Source: Homalodisca vitripennis
Lineage: Eukaryota > Arthropoda > Insecta > Hemiptera > Cicadellidae
Length of the DNA: 64,000 nt
Reading direction: 5' to 3'
Assembly (NCBI RefSeq): GCF_021130785.1
Contig: NW_025777656.1
Span: 124,001-188,000 of the forward strand
Position 1 is the first letter of the stretch, and each line of letters begins with the position of its first letter. The notes under the pieces are model-generated. The model was given only the letters and a program-made list of their open reading frames with translations, was not told the origin of the DNA and ran no database searches. Below are positions 32,691-43,176 of the stretch, piece after piece. Made by a program: the position numbers and the translations under genes.

Positions 32691-33095
32691 TCAAACATAT
32701 GCTGTTTATATGTTGGATCTAGGAACGTGCAGATCGAGAGTGATTTGCTCTTTTCTAAATTTGGGAAGCGGTGAGAAATACTCTCTAAGAGTTTGTTTGC
32801 CACATCTTTGACTGAACTTTCGTCTTCAAACATATGCTGTTTATATTTTGGATCTAGGAACGTGCAGATCGAGAGTGATTTGCTCTTTTCTAAATTTGGG
32901 AAGCGGTGAGAAATACTCTCTAAGAGTTTGTTTGCCACATCTTTGACTGAACTCTCGTCTTCAAACATATGCTGTTTATATGTTGGATCTAGGAACGTGC
33001 AGATCGAGAGTGATTTGCTCTTTTCTAAATTTGGGAAGCGGTGAGAAATACTCTCTAAGAGTTTGTTTTCCACATCTTTGACTGAACTCTTGGTT
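32691..33095 (-). repeat. 135-bp tandem triplication inside hAT-2
   Basis: Identical landmarks TCAAACATATGCTG at 32691, 32826 and 32961, exactly 135 bases apart. Units are almost identical, so duplication is recent relative to the decay of the gene. 135 is a multiple of three and the frame is kept. Confidence 0.95.
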
Positions 33096-33396
33096 ACATT
33101 TTTTGCAATTTTCGTTACAGCTTTCTTTAATCCCCTAGTGATTGGACTGACTTTATCCGCACTTACCAATTTTTCGGCGCTCATTTCTTTTGTAACCTCG
33201 GCGCAGGGTTCAAGTAAAGTACACAATTGCTTGACAACATCCCACTAATCAGTTGTCACAGTGGATAAGTCAGTATCTGATAAGGCTAAAGTGTGCTTTA
33301 CAGCGTCTTCTAGACTAGTAAATCGTTCCAGCATAAAATAGGTGGAGTTCCACCGTGTAACAACATCTTGAAGTAATTTTTTTTGCTGTCTGACTC

Positions 33397-33464
33397 CCGT
33401 TTGTTCTTGGGATCCGTTTGTTCTTGGTATCCGTTTGTTCTTGGTATCCGTTTGTTCTTGGTAT
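33397..33464. repeat. 17-bp minisatellite, four units, in hAT-2
   Basis: CCGTTTGTTCTTGGTAT repeated at 33397, 33414, 33431 and 33448. The first unit has one substitution. Three extra units equal 51 bases, which preserves the reading frame of the host gene. Confidence 0.95.
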
Positions 33465-34497
33465 TGATCAGTTTTTGCGTGGCTGCATTACTTCTTTTGA
33501 AGTATGTTACTTTCAACTTAACTTTGTTGATTATCGATTCAACAGGACTTAGTGATTCCTGGTCTACTAAATTTAACTTGTGTGCATAGCATCCGTAGTG
33601 CTTTAACTTTAGGTACTTAGTTACTGCGCTGGTTATGTTTGCAGCATTGTCTGAAATCACAATTGAAATTGTACTAGCAATACCCCACTCATTCATAACC
33701 CGCAAAATTTCATCGGCTAGATCAAAAGATGTGTGCGACTCATTGAAAACGGAACATTCAAGCAATACAGTTTTCATTTCAAAGTTTTCATTTATATAAT
33801 GAGCCGTAATAGCGTTGTAACTATCATTTACAGAAGAAGACCACACATCTGTAGTTAAGCACACACTTAATGCATCGTGGTTTAAGGTTGCTTTCAGTTC
33901 ATTGCATTGTTCTTCATACAAAGCTGGCAGTAAAGAGTTTGCAAAATATTTTCTTGAAGGGATTTTATACGAAGGAGCACACACGCTCATTAGGTAGCTA
34001 AATCCTTTATCCTCAACTATGGAAAATGGTTGAAAATCCCATGCAAACATTTTCATTATTGTATTATAAATATTGGTTTTTTCACTCTGTGTAAGTTTTT
34101 TTGGTACATAGGAAGTAAGTGTAGTCTGTTTTTTTATGAGTGTACTTGATAATGACTTTGAAGTGGGATTTATAAGAGCCTGAGAACTTAAATTCACATA
34201 AAATATTGGTACTGAAGAGGATGTACCCGTGTCATCAATTATTACGGGAGTATTTTCTGTAATCACTCCAGGTTGCGATTGCTCACTTAACATAGGAATA
34301 TCAATAACTTTGGGAGCAGGTAAATTACTTGGAAGAGTTAATGTAGGATGTTTTCTTTGTAAGTGTTTTTTCAAGTTGGATATACTCCCTTTAAATGAGA
34401 GGTTGGCCTTACACAAATTACATTTAGCTGTTTCTTTGTCTTGGATAATTTCAAAGTAACTCCATAGTTCACTCGTCTTTCTTCTCTTTTGATCCAT

Positions 34498-34949
34498 TCT
34501 TTCAAAAATAAATCGTTCAAGATTATCAGTCCTATCATTAATCTAAATCAATGTAGTGAAATACTCACGTAACGTTAATCACTTATTGAAGTGTTCTCAC
34601 ATCCACAATGCACTACATTATTGCCCTTGATATAGTCACGTCTTCACCGCTTGCAATACTGGAATTTGAGTAATAAATGAGGTTATGTTTTGATGCAGAA
34701 TCTGGGGATTCACACAGGTCGCGGTCCGCGGTTTAACCAACCAAGAACCATTCAGACGTGGTTCGTAACGTGGTCAGAGATGCCACCAACAGCAACTAAC
34801 AATTTTAGTGTTTGAAAGATCCACAGAGTGTAATGATTTATTTCAGTACTTTATTGTAGAGTTCCCGGCTGTCTGTTTATTTTGATAACCCATTGAAAAT
34901 AAAAATATACGAAATTACAATAACATATTATTTATCTATCATTCATTTT
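34498..34949. other. hAT-2 5' flank
   Basis: Non-coding. CAGAGATGCCACCAAC near 34776 could be a hAT terminus, but no partner was found at the left. No gene or RNA recognised. Confidence 0.3.
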
Positions 34950-35767
34950 TTAACCCTTTTACTGCCGGACACTTTTTTTTAGTTTGTTGAAAAATGCCAG
35001 ACTTTAATTTTACTGACTTGCTAAAAATGCCGGGCTGAAATTGACTAAAATGTAATTATTTAAAAAAAAATCATGGATTCATTATTTTTTATCATAAATT
35101 GATAAACTTTATCTTTTTTTTTCTTATAAGTTGTAATTTGCTACAAAAAATAATTTAAACATTTTCTGTCATTAAAAAATATATATATATATATATTATG
35201 TCATGAAACAAAAATTTTAAATAAATAAGGATTATTTTTTGAGTTAGCACTTTAACAACTATATTTAAATATTAAACCACCACCATAATTATAATTTCTT
35301 ATTGTATGGTAATTATATATAAACATTCCCAAAAAGTTTTAGGAACATACCTTGAAAAATACTGAAGCTGTGATGAATTTTTGAAATTGGTGCAATATCC
35401 TCGAATTTCAAGATAACACTTATTGATAACACTATATCACTTTATGATACATAAATCACTGTCCATTGATATGAAAATATAATATATAATAGAAAATTAA
35501 AGTTAAAAGGCACTTTGATCAATATTTACAAAAATATATATACATTTTTAGGTTCATAGGCCTGCTGATTAGCACTTGTGTTCCCTAAAACATGTGGGAT
35601 GAACACCTCTTTTGCAGTTTTTGCAGACAGTCCTGGTTTTTTTTTTTTTTCTCTTCGTTTAATTAAACAGGCTCGGGTGAATTCCCATGACGCCTCGTGG
35701 TTCTCTGGGGGTTAAACTTCTGCCATACATATGTTATTTTGTGTTACTATGGATTTTCATTGAATAT

Positions 35768-36355
35768 TTATTTTTCCAGGGAGACATATATCCAGGGAGA
35801 CATATATGTTGGTATACTGTCTTTTAAGCTATATGTGTTTTTTTTTATTTGTTTTAAAAATTGGTTGAGTTCCTTGTATATTTCTATGTTATGAAGTTTT
35901 AATATATCAATCAAATTCATATTATGTGATCTAAGTAGATTATTTAATATCTTAACGCGCAGGTCTCTCGCAAACTCGTAGGCTGGGCATCGTAGAATAA
36001 CGTGGTCAAGGGATTCTCGTTCAGCGAGGGTACAACTTAAACAAAGTGGTGTGAAATATTGTTTGATGTCAAACAACTTTGTATTGACCCGAGCATGTCC
36101 AAATCTCATTCTAATTACATTGACTATCTCCCACCTTTTGAAGTTTGTCATGATGAACCAAGGGCTATGGCCTGTCGTACTTTCTATTTCTTTGTACCAT
36201 GCCGCTTTTGGTGTACGTTGGCATACCTGCTTATATGCTACTGCATACTGCCTTTGTTGATAGGCTTTGAAGTCAGATGTTGGGATGTAAATATTGAACA
36301 ATTTTGTGCCGTCTGCTATGGCTTGTTTTGCTAGGTTATCTAATAATTACCTCCT
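35768..36355 (-). pseudogene. N1 ORF2 C-terminal tail beyond copy D
   Basis: Resumes after the copy D insertion: DNLAKQAIADGTKLFNIY then TPKAAWYKEIE, VIRMRFGHARVNTK and CLSCTLAERESLDHVILRC, the Cys-Cys-His-Cys end typical of I-type ORF2. A 16-bp direct repeat, CCAGGGAGACATATAT, occurs twice at about 35778-35809 near the stop and duplicates a few C-terminal residues. The normal end of RNase H (NEYIAD) is broken by copy D plus a few extra bases that shift the frame. Confidence 0.85.
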
Positions 36356-36909
36356 GTACCCCGGAGGTAAAAGACACTATGTCACAATATTGTAATTTTA
36401 CAGGAGAGCAAATTTTAGATTTTTTTAACAGTTATTTTAACATTTATCTTACATGGATAAACTTAGGGCAGTGAAACTTTATCATATGGTTCTTCTTACA
36501 CTAAACTACATAAATATGCTTTAGTAAAGAATTTTTTTTATGTTTTTAGTTGAAAAAAAAATCATTATTGGACTTGGTGTTGTATACCTCTAAATAAAAT
36601 TTTAAATTTGTGACATAGTGTTTTTATGTTTTATATATTCATTTTTATTTTCCACAAGTTTAATACACTTTTATGTTAATAAAACAATTAAATAATTGGT
36701 AATAATAGTATAAAAATGGACGGAGAAGAATAAAAATCAATTTACTAAAAAACATATTTAATACATGAAACTGAAAGCAGTGCACAAGTAAACACAGTAC
36801 AGTGAGAAATACGTCACTTTACATTTTTTTAGGGAAATCATAGTACTGAAACAGTAAAAAAGCATTATGACTATACAATTCATAAATTTCTATAATACTT
36901 TAAGTAATG

Positions 36910-38361
36910 TCAGTCTTCACTGTCACTTTCATCACTTGCAGGATAGTCCTGGGCTTTGCCATTGCCCTTTACAAGATTTTTGTAGAAATCATGACAAACA
37001 CTTGGTACAAACGGTAACAATGAAATTAGATCGTTGTACTTTTGTTGGGATATTGGAACTGGTGTCTTCACTGGCAGGTCCACTGGAAACTTCTCTTCCT
37101 CTGATCTTGCACTTTTTCTTAACTGCCTGTTAAGATTAACAGTTGAAAAATCATTATCAAAGGATGACTTTAAGTAGAGCATTCCGATACTCTCCTGTCG
37201 CAATTGAATGTGGACAGCAGATGAAATGAGAACCTTATCTTTGTCAATATTCTTTTTTCTGTAGATAAATGGTGCACATTTTCCTGAATACAGTGTATTG
37301 AACAGTTTAAAATCATTCTGTTCCATATTGTGCACATGAAACTTACTTGAACACATACGAACCATTTGCTGCCAGTCCCATGGGGTTAATATTGTCAAAT
37401 TATTTATTTTTTTTCTGTTCCTTTCAATTAGCGCATGGATCGTATCTGCCTCCATGTGCGTGTGCCCTTTAAGAAGGTATTTCAGATTTACACATTTAAT
37501 TTGCGGATACTTGTGCATAATCCAATAGAAACACATGATTATGCCAATATTTTTATTTTGGCCATAACAATTATCCGACCATATTGTAATTTCATTCACT
37601 TCTGATGTGGGAATTATATTGTCAGCCCATTTTAAAATAGCAGAGGATATCTCTTCACCACCCCGGCCTGCCTTACTCTCATCCCACATCATACAGTGAA
37701 CACTTTTGTCAGACGAGTCAAAAAGAGTGTAGTTCAATGTCCACAGTTTACGTTTATAAAAACTAAGGGCATTAGTAAGAAGTGGTGTAGGCAAACACTT
37801 CTGAAGATCGCCAGTCAAAACTTTATGTGTACGAGACGTTTTGCTCATTTTTGTGTCTTCACTTTTTAACTCGTATCTCTTCTTTGATTCTGCCAAATGT
37901 GACTCATATTCGGATTCAATTGTAGTTTTTTCTGTCTCACTAAAACTATTATCTTTAAGCCTGGCCTGAAAGGAGTCACATACATCACATGTATCTACTT
38001 CCGGAGGCTTGAATGAAAGCTTAAAATGCTTGTCAAATACGTCAAAATAAACCCACTTTTTAGCCAGGAACTCTTCAGAGATGTTGTTTTCTTTACAAAA
38101 CTGTAGGTATAATTTATACATTTTTTCTTTGTTTAATTCAGGACCCAGGTATTTATATTGAGTTCTTTCTCTACAATAATGGCTTTCGTAGTTGGGGAAT
38201 GAGGAGATGTGTTGAATGACATTTTGAATTATCTGATCTGGAGTTTTATTTACTGGGGTGTTTTTACCTCGTTCATCAGTTTTAACAGCACCCCCGGGTC
38301 TCTGGTTTTTTAAACAGTTTACAACGACAGTATTGGAGATGCAAAGCGTATTTAGAAACAT
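36910..38361 (-). CDS. Copy D transposase (DUF7869-like), catalytic part
   Basis: A 483-residue open frame. Residue order on this frame: DERGKN (29-34, counterpart of DKRGKHGKH in copy B); VDTCDVCDSF (122-131, Cys pair); LTGDLQKCLPTP (D185); MMWDESKAGRGGEE; TIWSDNCYGQNKN (D263); and LKGHTHMEADTIHALIE (298-313). These are the same blocks in the same order and spacing as copy B, and I infer the acidic residues are catalytic. An acidic tail (DESDSED) ends the protein. It joins the upstream part at about 38361 by a one- or two-base frame change in AAAGTAAGGTAATG. This could be a single indel or a cryptic splice site. Otherwise intact, so copy D may be recently active. Confidence 0.78.
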   Translation of the reverse strand: MFLNTLCISNTVVVNCLKNQRPGGAVKTDERGKNTPVNKTPDQIIQNVIQHISSFPNYESHYCRERTQYKYLGPELNKEKMYKLYLQFCKENNISEEFLAKKWVYFDVFDKHFKLSFKPPEVDTCDVCDSFQARLKDNSFSETEKTTIESEYESHLAESKKRYELKSEDTKMSKTSRTHKVLTGDLQKCLPTPLLTNALSFYKRKLWTLNYTLFDSSDKSVHCMMWDESKAGRGGEEISSAILKWADNIIPTSEVNEITIWSDNCYGQNKNIGIIMCFYWIMHKYPQIKCVNLKYLLKGHTHMEADTIHALIERNRKKINNLTILTPWDWQQMVRMCSSKFHVHNMEQNDFKLFNTLYSGKCAPFIYRKKNIDKDKVLISSAVHIQLRQESIGMLYLKSSFDNDFSTVNLNRQLRKSARSEEEKFPVDLPVKTPVPISQQKYNDLISLLPFVPSVCHDFYKNLVKGNGKAQDYPASDESDSED

Positions 38362-39091
38362 TACCTTACTTTTATTTTGATACCCTCTAATGCAAAGTAG
38401 AATGAAAGTGTATTTTTCTTTTCTTTTTTACAATTTCCTTGTCTTTTTCTTGAACGGTCTATTGGGCAAACATTCAAACAAGATAAAATGAATTGCCTTT
38501 TTGTGTTATTACTCTTTTCTTTGTCCCAGTAGGTTTTAAAAATAGCCAATCTATTTTCTTGAGTCAACTTTTCACAACATTTTGATCTACAATGACATGG
38601 AGGTCTCATAGCCTTAGCAGCTATGGGTTTTCCGTTTTTATTAATATACTCTTCACCTGCAGCCAATTTCTGTTTGCGTATATTGCACATCCAGGCATCT
38701 TCATTACGTACTCGTTTTTTCCCTTTTTGTACAATAACTGTTTTGTTCTTTACTTTTCTCTGTGAGATACTTGTAGAGGAAATAGTTTTATCAAAATTCG
38801 TTTCAACTTCACTAGAAAGATACAAATCATTGTGCAAAACATCTGGAATTATTTCTTCACTTTCTTTCACCTTAGCCTTCTGATTAATTGCTTCCTCCCT
38901 AGTAATCAAAACATCTCTTACCTTGCTTGTAGATGGCCTACTATATTCATCATCTGAGGTACTTGGTTCACTGTTAGGCACGTAATCTTTGTCCAAGTCC
39001 GAGTCATCAAATTCGGGTTCACTTAGCCAGCTGTCTTCAATGTTATGATCAGACTGTTTATTGTCGTCTTCCTTTTCACAGTTTTCATCTA
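38361..39091 (-). CDS. Copy D transposase, exon 2 (N-terminal half)
   Basis: Starts after a canonical acceptor (TTTTAG|ATGAAAACTG at about 39091). It reads an acidic region (DENCEKEDDN, DKDYVPNSEPSTSDDEYS), then a basic nuclear-type stretch VIVQKGKKRVRNEDAW. The Cys block follows: EEYINKNGKPIAAKAM, CHCRSKCCEKL. Then come RLAIFKTYWDKE and RQFILSCLNV. The block is shared with copies A, B, C and E and probably binds zinc. The frame ends in a stop at 38361, where the catalytic frame begins. Confidence 0.72.
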
Positions 39092-39441
39092 AAATAGAAA
39101 ACTATTAATTAAAGATAAAAAATTACTTTTCCACATTGAACAAAATATTGTTTGTTGCAGGCATAAATACTTGCAATATTCATTATCAATAAGAGTATTC
39201 AATATACTGATATTCGCCTGGTGGCCGCTTATTATACTGCAGACAAGTACTTGGCAAGTAGTTATATTGTAATTTATGTTGGCCTACAGTGTCTTAACAA
39301 TAAAATTCGTAACAGTACAAAACAAAAAACCACTTAAATCATGTTTTATTCCAGTTTTACGTGCATTAGTAATGAATATAAACATAACCTATATAGGTTA
39401 TGTTTATAGACACTTATTTTAATAAAGTAAAGTGTCTCACC

Positions 39442-39522
39442 TTTGTGTACTGTAGAACTTTTATTCTTTAGCAGAATCAAATCAACAATTTTCTTTCCAC
39501 GTGATGTATAACTAGGTTCCAT
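39442..39522 (-). CDS. Copy D transposase, exon 1
   Basis: ATG at 39522 begins MEPSYTSRGKKIVDLILLKN, and the exon ends at CACAAAG|GTGAGA. It pairs in phase with the acceptor at about 39091, removing an intron of about 350 bases. This gives a start and splice layout like copies C and F, where an acidic first exon also ends at a GTAAG donor. Confidence 0.6.
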
Positions 39523-39639
39523 TCTATAAAAAGTTTTAAATATTACCAAAGCTTAAGTACTATTCATACATTTACAAACACAACCATAGCTGTAACCTCA
39601 AAAGTCAAAAGGAGAATAGTTTCCCATCCCACCACTAGA

Positions 39640-39916
39640 GCGCATACAACACCATGTCCATATTACTGTACAACATCATGTCCACATGGTGTTTTATACT
39701 TCCAAATCTTTAGAGGGTAACAACACCATGTCCACATAGTGTTCTTTTCCTCTGAGTTAAACTGGACTTGATGTTATTTCATATTGTGTATCTTCCTTAT
39801 TTATAGAGACTGGACATAGTGCTTTATACCACTGTATAGAAGGAGAAATATACATCATGGACATGGTGTTATCTTAATTTCGTAAAAAAATGGACATGGT
39901 GTCCTTTACCTCCGGG
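39640..39916. repeat. Copy D right subterminal repeats
   Basis: About seven sites of ACACCATGTCC or its inverse, at about 39647, 39674, 39721, 39762, 39808, 39856 and 39889. Some are paired head to head (CATGTCCACATGG at 39676). Two related sites lie near the left end (36372 and 36611). Candidate transposase-binding array. Confidence 0.75.
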
Positions 39917-39920
39917 GTAC

Positions 39921-41021
39921 AGCTATATATTCGTTATGATAAATACCTACGTGTGCTGGAACCCAGTGAAAAGTGACGTTCTTGCCACTGTCTATTACAT
40001 TATGAATGATACTCACCGGAATACCTTCCCCTTTGGAGTAGTTGTATACGTTACTCAGTGCTGTTATGGCTGCTTGTGAATCGGAGAATATCATGATGTC
40101 TTTTTGTCTGATGGTAACGAGTGTGAAGGTTGCTTGCAATATGGCTATAAGCTCAGCTGAGTAGCTGGATATTCCTTCTTGCAGGGAGAACTTACCTCTG
40201 ATATCCAATTCTGGAATGTAGAACGCTGCACCAGCACCATTCTCGGTTTTTGATCCATCTGTATATATTTTTAGCGATTGTTTGTATATTTTCTCTGAGG
40301 TTACTTCGAGAAAACGTTGTTTTACAATAGTGTTGTTGCTTACCTTTTTTGGATATTCGAGTGTGAAGACAAATTTTATTTCATTGTCCATTGTTAATAT
40401 AGGTTGTTTAAAGCCCCAGAAGGTTTTACAGCTTTCTTTAAGTGATAAGTTTGGGTCAAAAGAATTGATTTTTGTAAGGGAGTGTAAATACAATGGTTTA
40501 GTCTTCCTTCTCCAATATGGTCTACATTCAGTTAGCATGTTGAGAAACATGAGACTTCTGTACGCAGGATGACATTGTTCTGATAATATTTTATAAACTA
40601 ACTTATCTGTAAGTATTGATCTTCTGATATTTAATGGTAGTATGTTAGCTTCAGTTTGTAGAGCAATGATTGGAGTGGTCTTAAATGCCCCTAATGATAT
40701 TCTTAAAGCTTGGTTTTGTATTGCATCTAGTTTCTTCAATTCTTTGTTACAGACATGACCAAACAAAAATGATCCATAGTCTAACTTACTTCTTATCAAA
40801 CTTTTATAAATATTCACTGCAAACTCTGGTGTTGCGCCCTTTGAACCACATACAATGGATTTTATAATTCCTATATCTTTCTGGCATTTTAAGGAAGTAT
40901 TGTTGATGTGATTCTTAAAGTTTAACTTATTATCTATAAGTATACCTAAGAGCTTAATGCAATTTACAGTAGGAATCACTTGGTCATTAATTATTAACTG
41001 TCTTTCGACGTTAGTGTTTTG
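39921..41021 (-). pseudogene. N1 ORF2, RT thumb region and RNase H
   Basis: Continues ORF2 after an in-frame TAG at 41022-41024. Features: IKLLGILIDNKLNF, the conserved LDYGSFLFG and RISLGAFKTTP of I-type elements, then RNase H with IYTDGSKTENGAG (Asp), SSYSAELIAI (Glu), IFSDSQAA (Asp) and HWVPAHVGIYHNE (His). The frame ends where copy D begins. Only the single stop separates it from the preceding RT part, so this portion is little decayed. Confidence 0.88.
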
Positions 41022-42162
41022 CTAACGTGAGAATATAATTACCTTGCTTTTAGTAGCGTTAAACTCCAAGTGAAGTTGGTTGAAGTTCCTTTGGATTCTG
41101 CTTAGTGCGTTTTGAACATTTGATCGTACTGTTTCTACAAGTTTTCGAGATGAATAAATCATTATATCATCTGCAAATTGAAGTGATTTTACAAGGTTTG
41201 GTATATGAACATTTATTTGCGCTATATATAGTGCAAACAATAAAGGACTGAGCACACTGCCTTGGGGCAATCCTCTATTAGTATGCCTAGTTATGATAAA
41301 CTTAGGACTAATGAGAGTCATTTGTCTGTTTATGAGCCATGAGTTAATATAAGTCACAAACTTTGATGGAATGTTGTAGTACTTCAACTTGTTTATCAAC
41401 TCTGGTATAAAAACTGTATCATATGCATTGGATAAGTCTAGTGAGGTTGCTAATAGTTGTTTCATTGAAGGTTAGTGAAGTTTGAATATCTGCTACAAAA
41501 TTTATCAAGTAATCATTGCATCCTATTTTTTTTCTGAACCCATATTGAGTACTAGGTAAGATGTTTGACTTTTCAATGTACCATTCCAATCTATTTTTAA
41601 TCATAGTATTGAGAAGTTTTAAAACACATGGTATTAATGCTATAGGCCTATATGAAGTTTCCAATTGTTTGTCTTTATCTTTTTTGAGAAGTGCTATAAT
41701 TTTAAATTGTTTCCACTTACTTGGTAGATCAGTGATTCCATTCCAAATATTGTTGAATATTGTCAGTATGTATAGTCGTGCATTATTTGGTAGGTGGCGT
41801 AACATACTGTAGGATATTTCGTCCAAACCTGGTGCAGTATCTTTCCTTTTAGATTCTATTGCTACATTCAATTCCTTAATACTAAAACTATTTTCTATTT
41901 TTTCAGAGTTTTCGGAAGAGTTATTGCTAGAGCTACCTCTTACTTCATGTTCCATTGGTACATGATCTGGGACTATGTGACACATAAATTTTTCACATAA
42001 GTTTTGGTCTGCTAACATGGATGGTGTACTTACGTTTGTATAAGATTTTAGTCTTTTAACTATTTTCCAAGCAAATGAGGAATTATTTTTACTACTTATT
42101 TCCTGACACAATTTTTCCCATCCTTCCTTTTTGGCTTTCCTGATAATTTCCCTGGCTTTCAA
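41022..42162 (-). pseudogene. N1 ORF2, reverse transcriptase domain (one frameshift)
   Basis: 41419-42162: linker, then TAPGLDEISYSMLR, SYRPIALIPCVLK and STQYGFRKKIGCNDYL. After a frameshift near 41440-41465, 41022-41465 gives SLDLSNAYDTVF, RGLPQGSVLSPLLFAL and FADDIMIY with the catalytic Asp pair, and finally KSKVIIFSR. All core RT blocks are present with the standard FADD, unlike FVDD in I-1. Confidence 0.9.
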
Positions 42163-43176
42163 TTATGTGGTTTGATAATATTGATAATTAACTGCTGTCA
42201 TGTTATTTTTAAACTTTTTAAAAGCTAACCGTCTAAGGGCAACAGCTTGAGAGCATTCCTCATTCCACCATTTTTTTGGTGTAAAACCTGCTCTGTTGGA
42301 TATATTATACCTTGGTATTGCTTTGTCAGCTGCTAACTCTATGATATTGAGTATTTCATCCCATTGTACATCTAGTGGTATAGCTGGTAGTTCGTTTACC
42401 TGTTTTTCTACAGTTTCTGTATATAGCGCCCAGTCAGCCTTTTTGAAGTTCCTTTTATTGCTTAGTTTTACACACATGGAATTAATGTCATAGTTATAAC
42501 TAATAGGGCAAGTATTAAATTTCATAAAAATTGGTAGATGGTTGCTTCCTAATGGATCATTACTTACCACCCATTCTTCTAGCAAAGCATGAAGGTTGGG
42601 AGTGGCGAAGGTGAGGTCAATGGTGGATGCCTGATGGTACATAGTTGGTACAGTGGTGTGTTTATTATTATTTAATAGTATGAATTGAGATTGGTTGTAT
42701 TCATTAAATATTCTACATCCCCTGTTGTTTGCTTGCGTGGCATTCCAGTATGGGTGGTGAGCATTAAAATCACCACACAGCAAGGTATAACCTGTGTCCT
42801 TACTGAAGAGTTGATTGTGCCAGAGATTATTGTTTATCTTCTTATTAGTACAGTATATATTATAAATATTAATAGGCCTATTGTAATTATTCACCTGTAT
42901 AGCTTGAAGTTGTGTTGTGCTATCATTATGTTCTAAGATGATGCTGTAGGAGATTGTATTGTGAATAATAAAAGCAGTGCCACCATATCCATCCAATCTA
43001 TCAAGATGGCATATTGTGTAATTATTATCGGATAGAATATCATCCTTTTGTAACCAGGTCTCTTGTATAATACCAATGTGTATTTCTTTTTTTGCAAACA
43101 TTTGCATTATCTCTGGCCATTTAGGCTTAAGAGATCTAGCGTTCCATTGTATTAAGTTAAGTTTACTTACTGCCAT
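42163..43176 (-). CDS. N1 ORF2, AP-type endonuclease domain
   Basis: A 337-residue open frame starting MAVSKLNLIQWNARSLKPKW. Motifs: IIQETWL (Glu), YGGTAFII, LLCGDFNAHHPYWN, STIDLTFATP, GSNHLPIFMKF (His with Asn replacing the usual Asp). ORF1 overlaps it by 14 bases. The frame ends at YQYYQTT, where a shift leads to the RT part. The Ser-Asn-His variant of the Ser-Asp-His motif is found in several I-type elements, so it need not be a defect. Confidence 0.88.
   Translation of the reverse strand: MAVSKLNLIQWNARSLKPKWPEIMQMFAKKEIHIGIIQETWLQKDDILSDNNYTICHLDRLDGYGGTAFIIHNTISYSIILEHNDSTTQLQAIQVNNYNRPINIYNIYCTNKKINNNLWHNQLFSKDTGYTLLCGDFNAHHPYWNATQANNRGCRIFNEYNQSQFILLNNNKHTTVPTMYHQASTIDLTFATPNLHALLEEWVVSNDPLGSNHLPIFMKFNTCPISYNYDINSMCVKLSNKRNFKKADWALYTETVEKQVNELPAIPLDVQWDEILNIIELAADKAIPRYNISNRAGFTPKKWWNEECSQAVALRRLAFKKFKNNMTAVNYQYYQTT

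Larger units (their letters stand above)
32260..34497 (-). pseudogene. hAT-2 transposase with internal tandem duplications
   Basis: ZBED-type hAT transposase starting at 34497. Residues 1-50 form a BED finger (CNLCKANLSF, LKKHLQRKH). The catalytic region has SVCLTTDVWSSS and VISDNAANI. Then comes a 17-bp unit present four times (33397-33464), which adds 17 codons without shifting the frame. After a frameshift near 33360 the next piece contains a 135-bp unit present three times (32691-33095), so KSLSICTFLDP appears three times. The C-terminal dimerisation motif (SVPCERVFSKTGY) is at about 32300-32400 in another frame. An in-frame stop lies near 33245. Non-functional. Confidence 0.82.
36360..39916 (-). 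mobile_element. DUF7869-type element copy D, complete ends
   Basis: 3.56 kb. Left end CCCGGAGGTAAAAGACAC and right end (reverse complement) CCCGGAGGTAAAGGACAC form a TIR of about 25 bp. GTAC at 36356-36359 and 39917-39920 is a 4-bp duplication; being palindromic, TA with one more C in the TIR is equally possible. Several copies of GGACATGGTGT lie inside the right end. One gene on the minus strand with one intron. Inserted in the RNase H region of N1. Confidence 0.9.

Noticed and set aside
34776..34792. CAGAGATGCCACCAAC as hAT-2 terminal repeat
   Set aside because: Plausible in wording, but no inverted partner was found at the other side.
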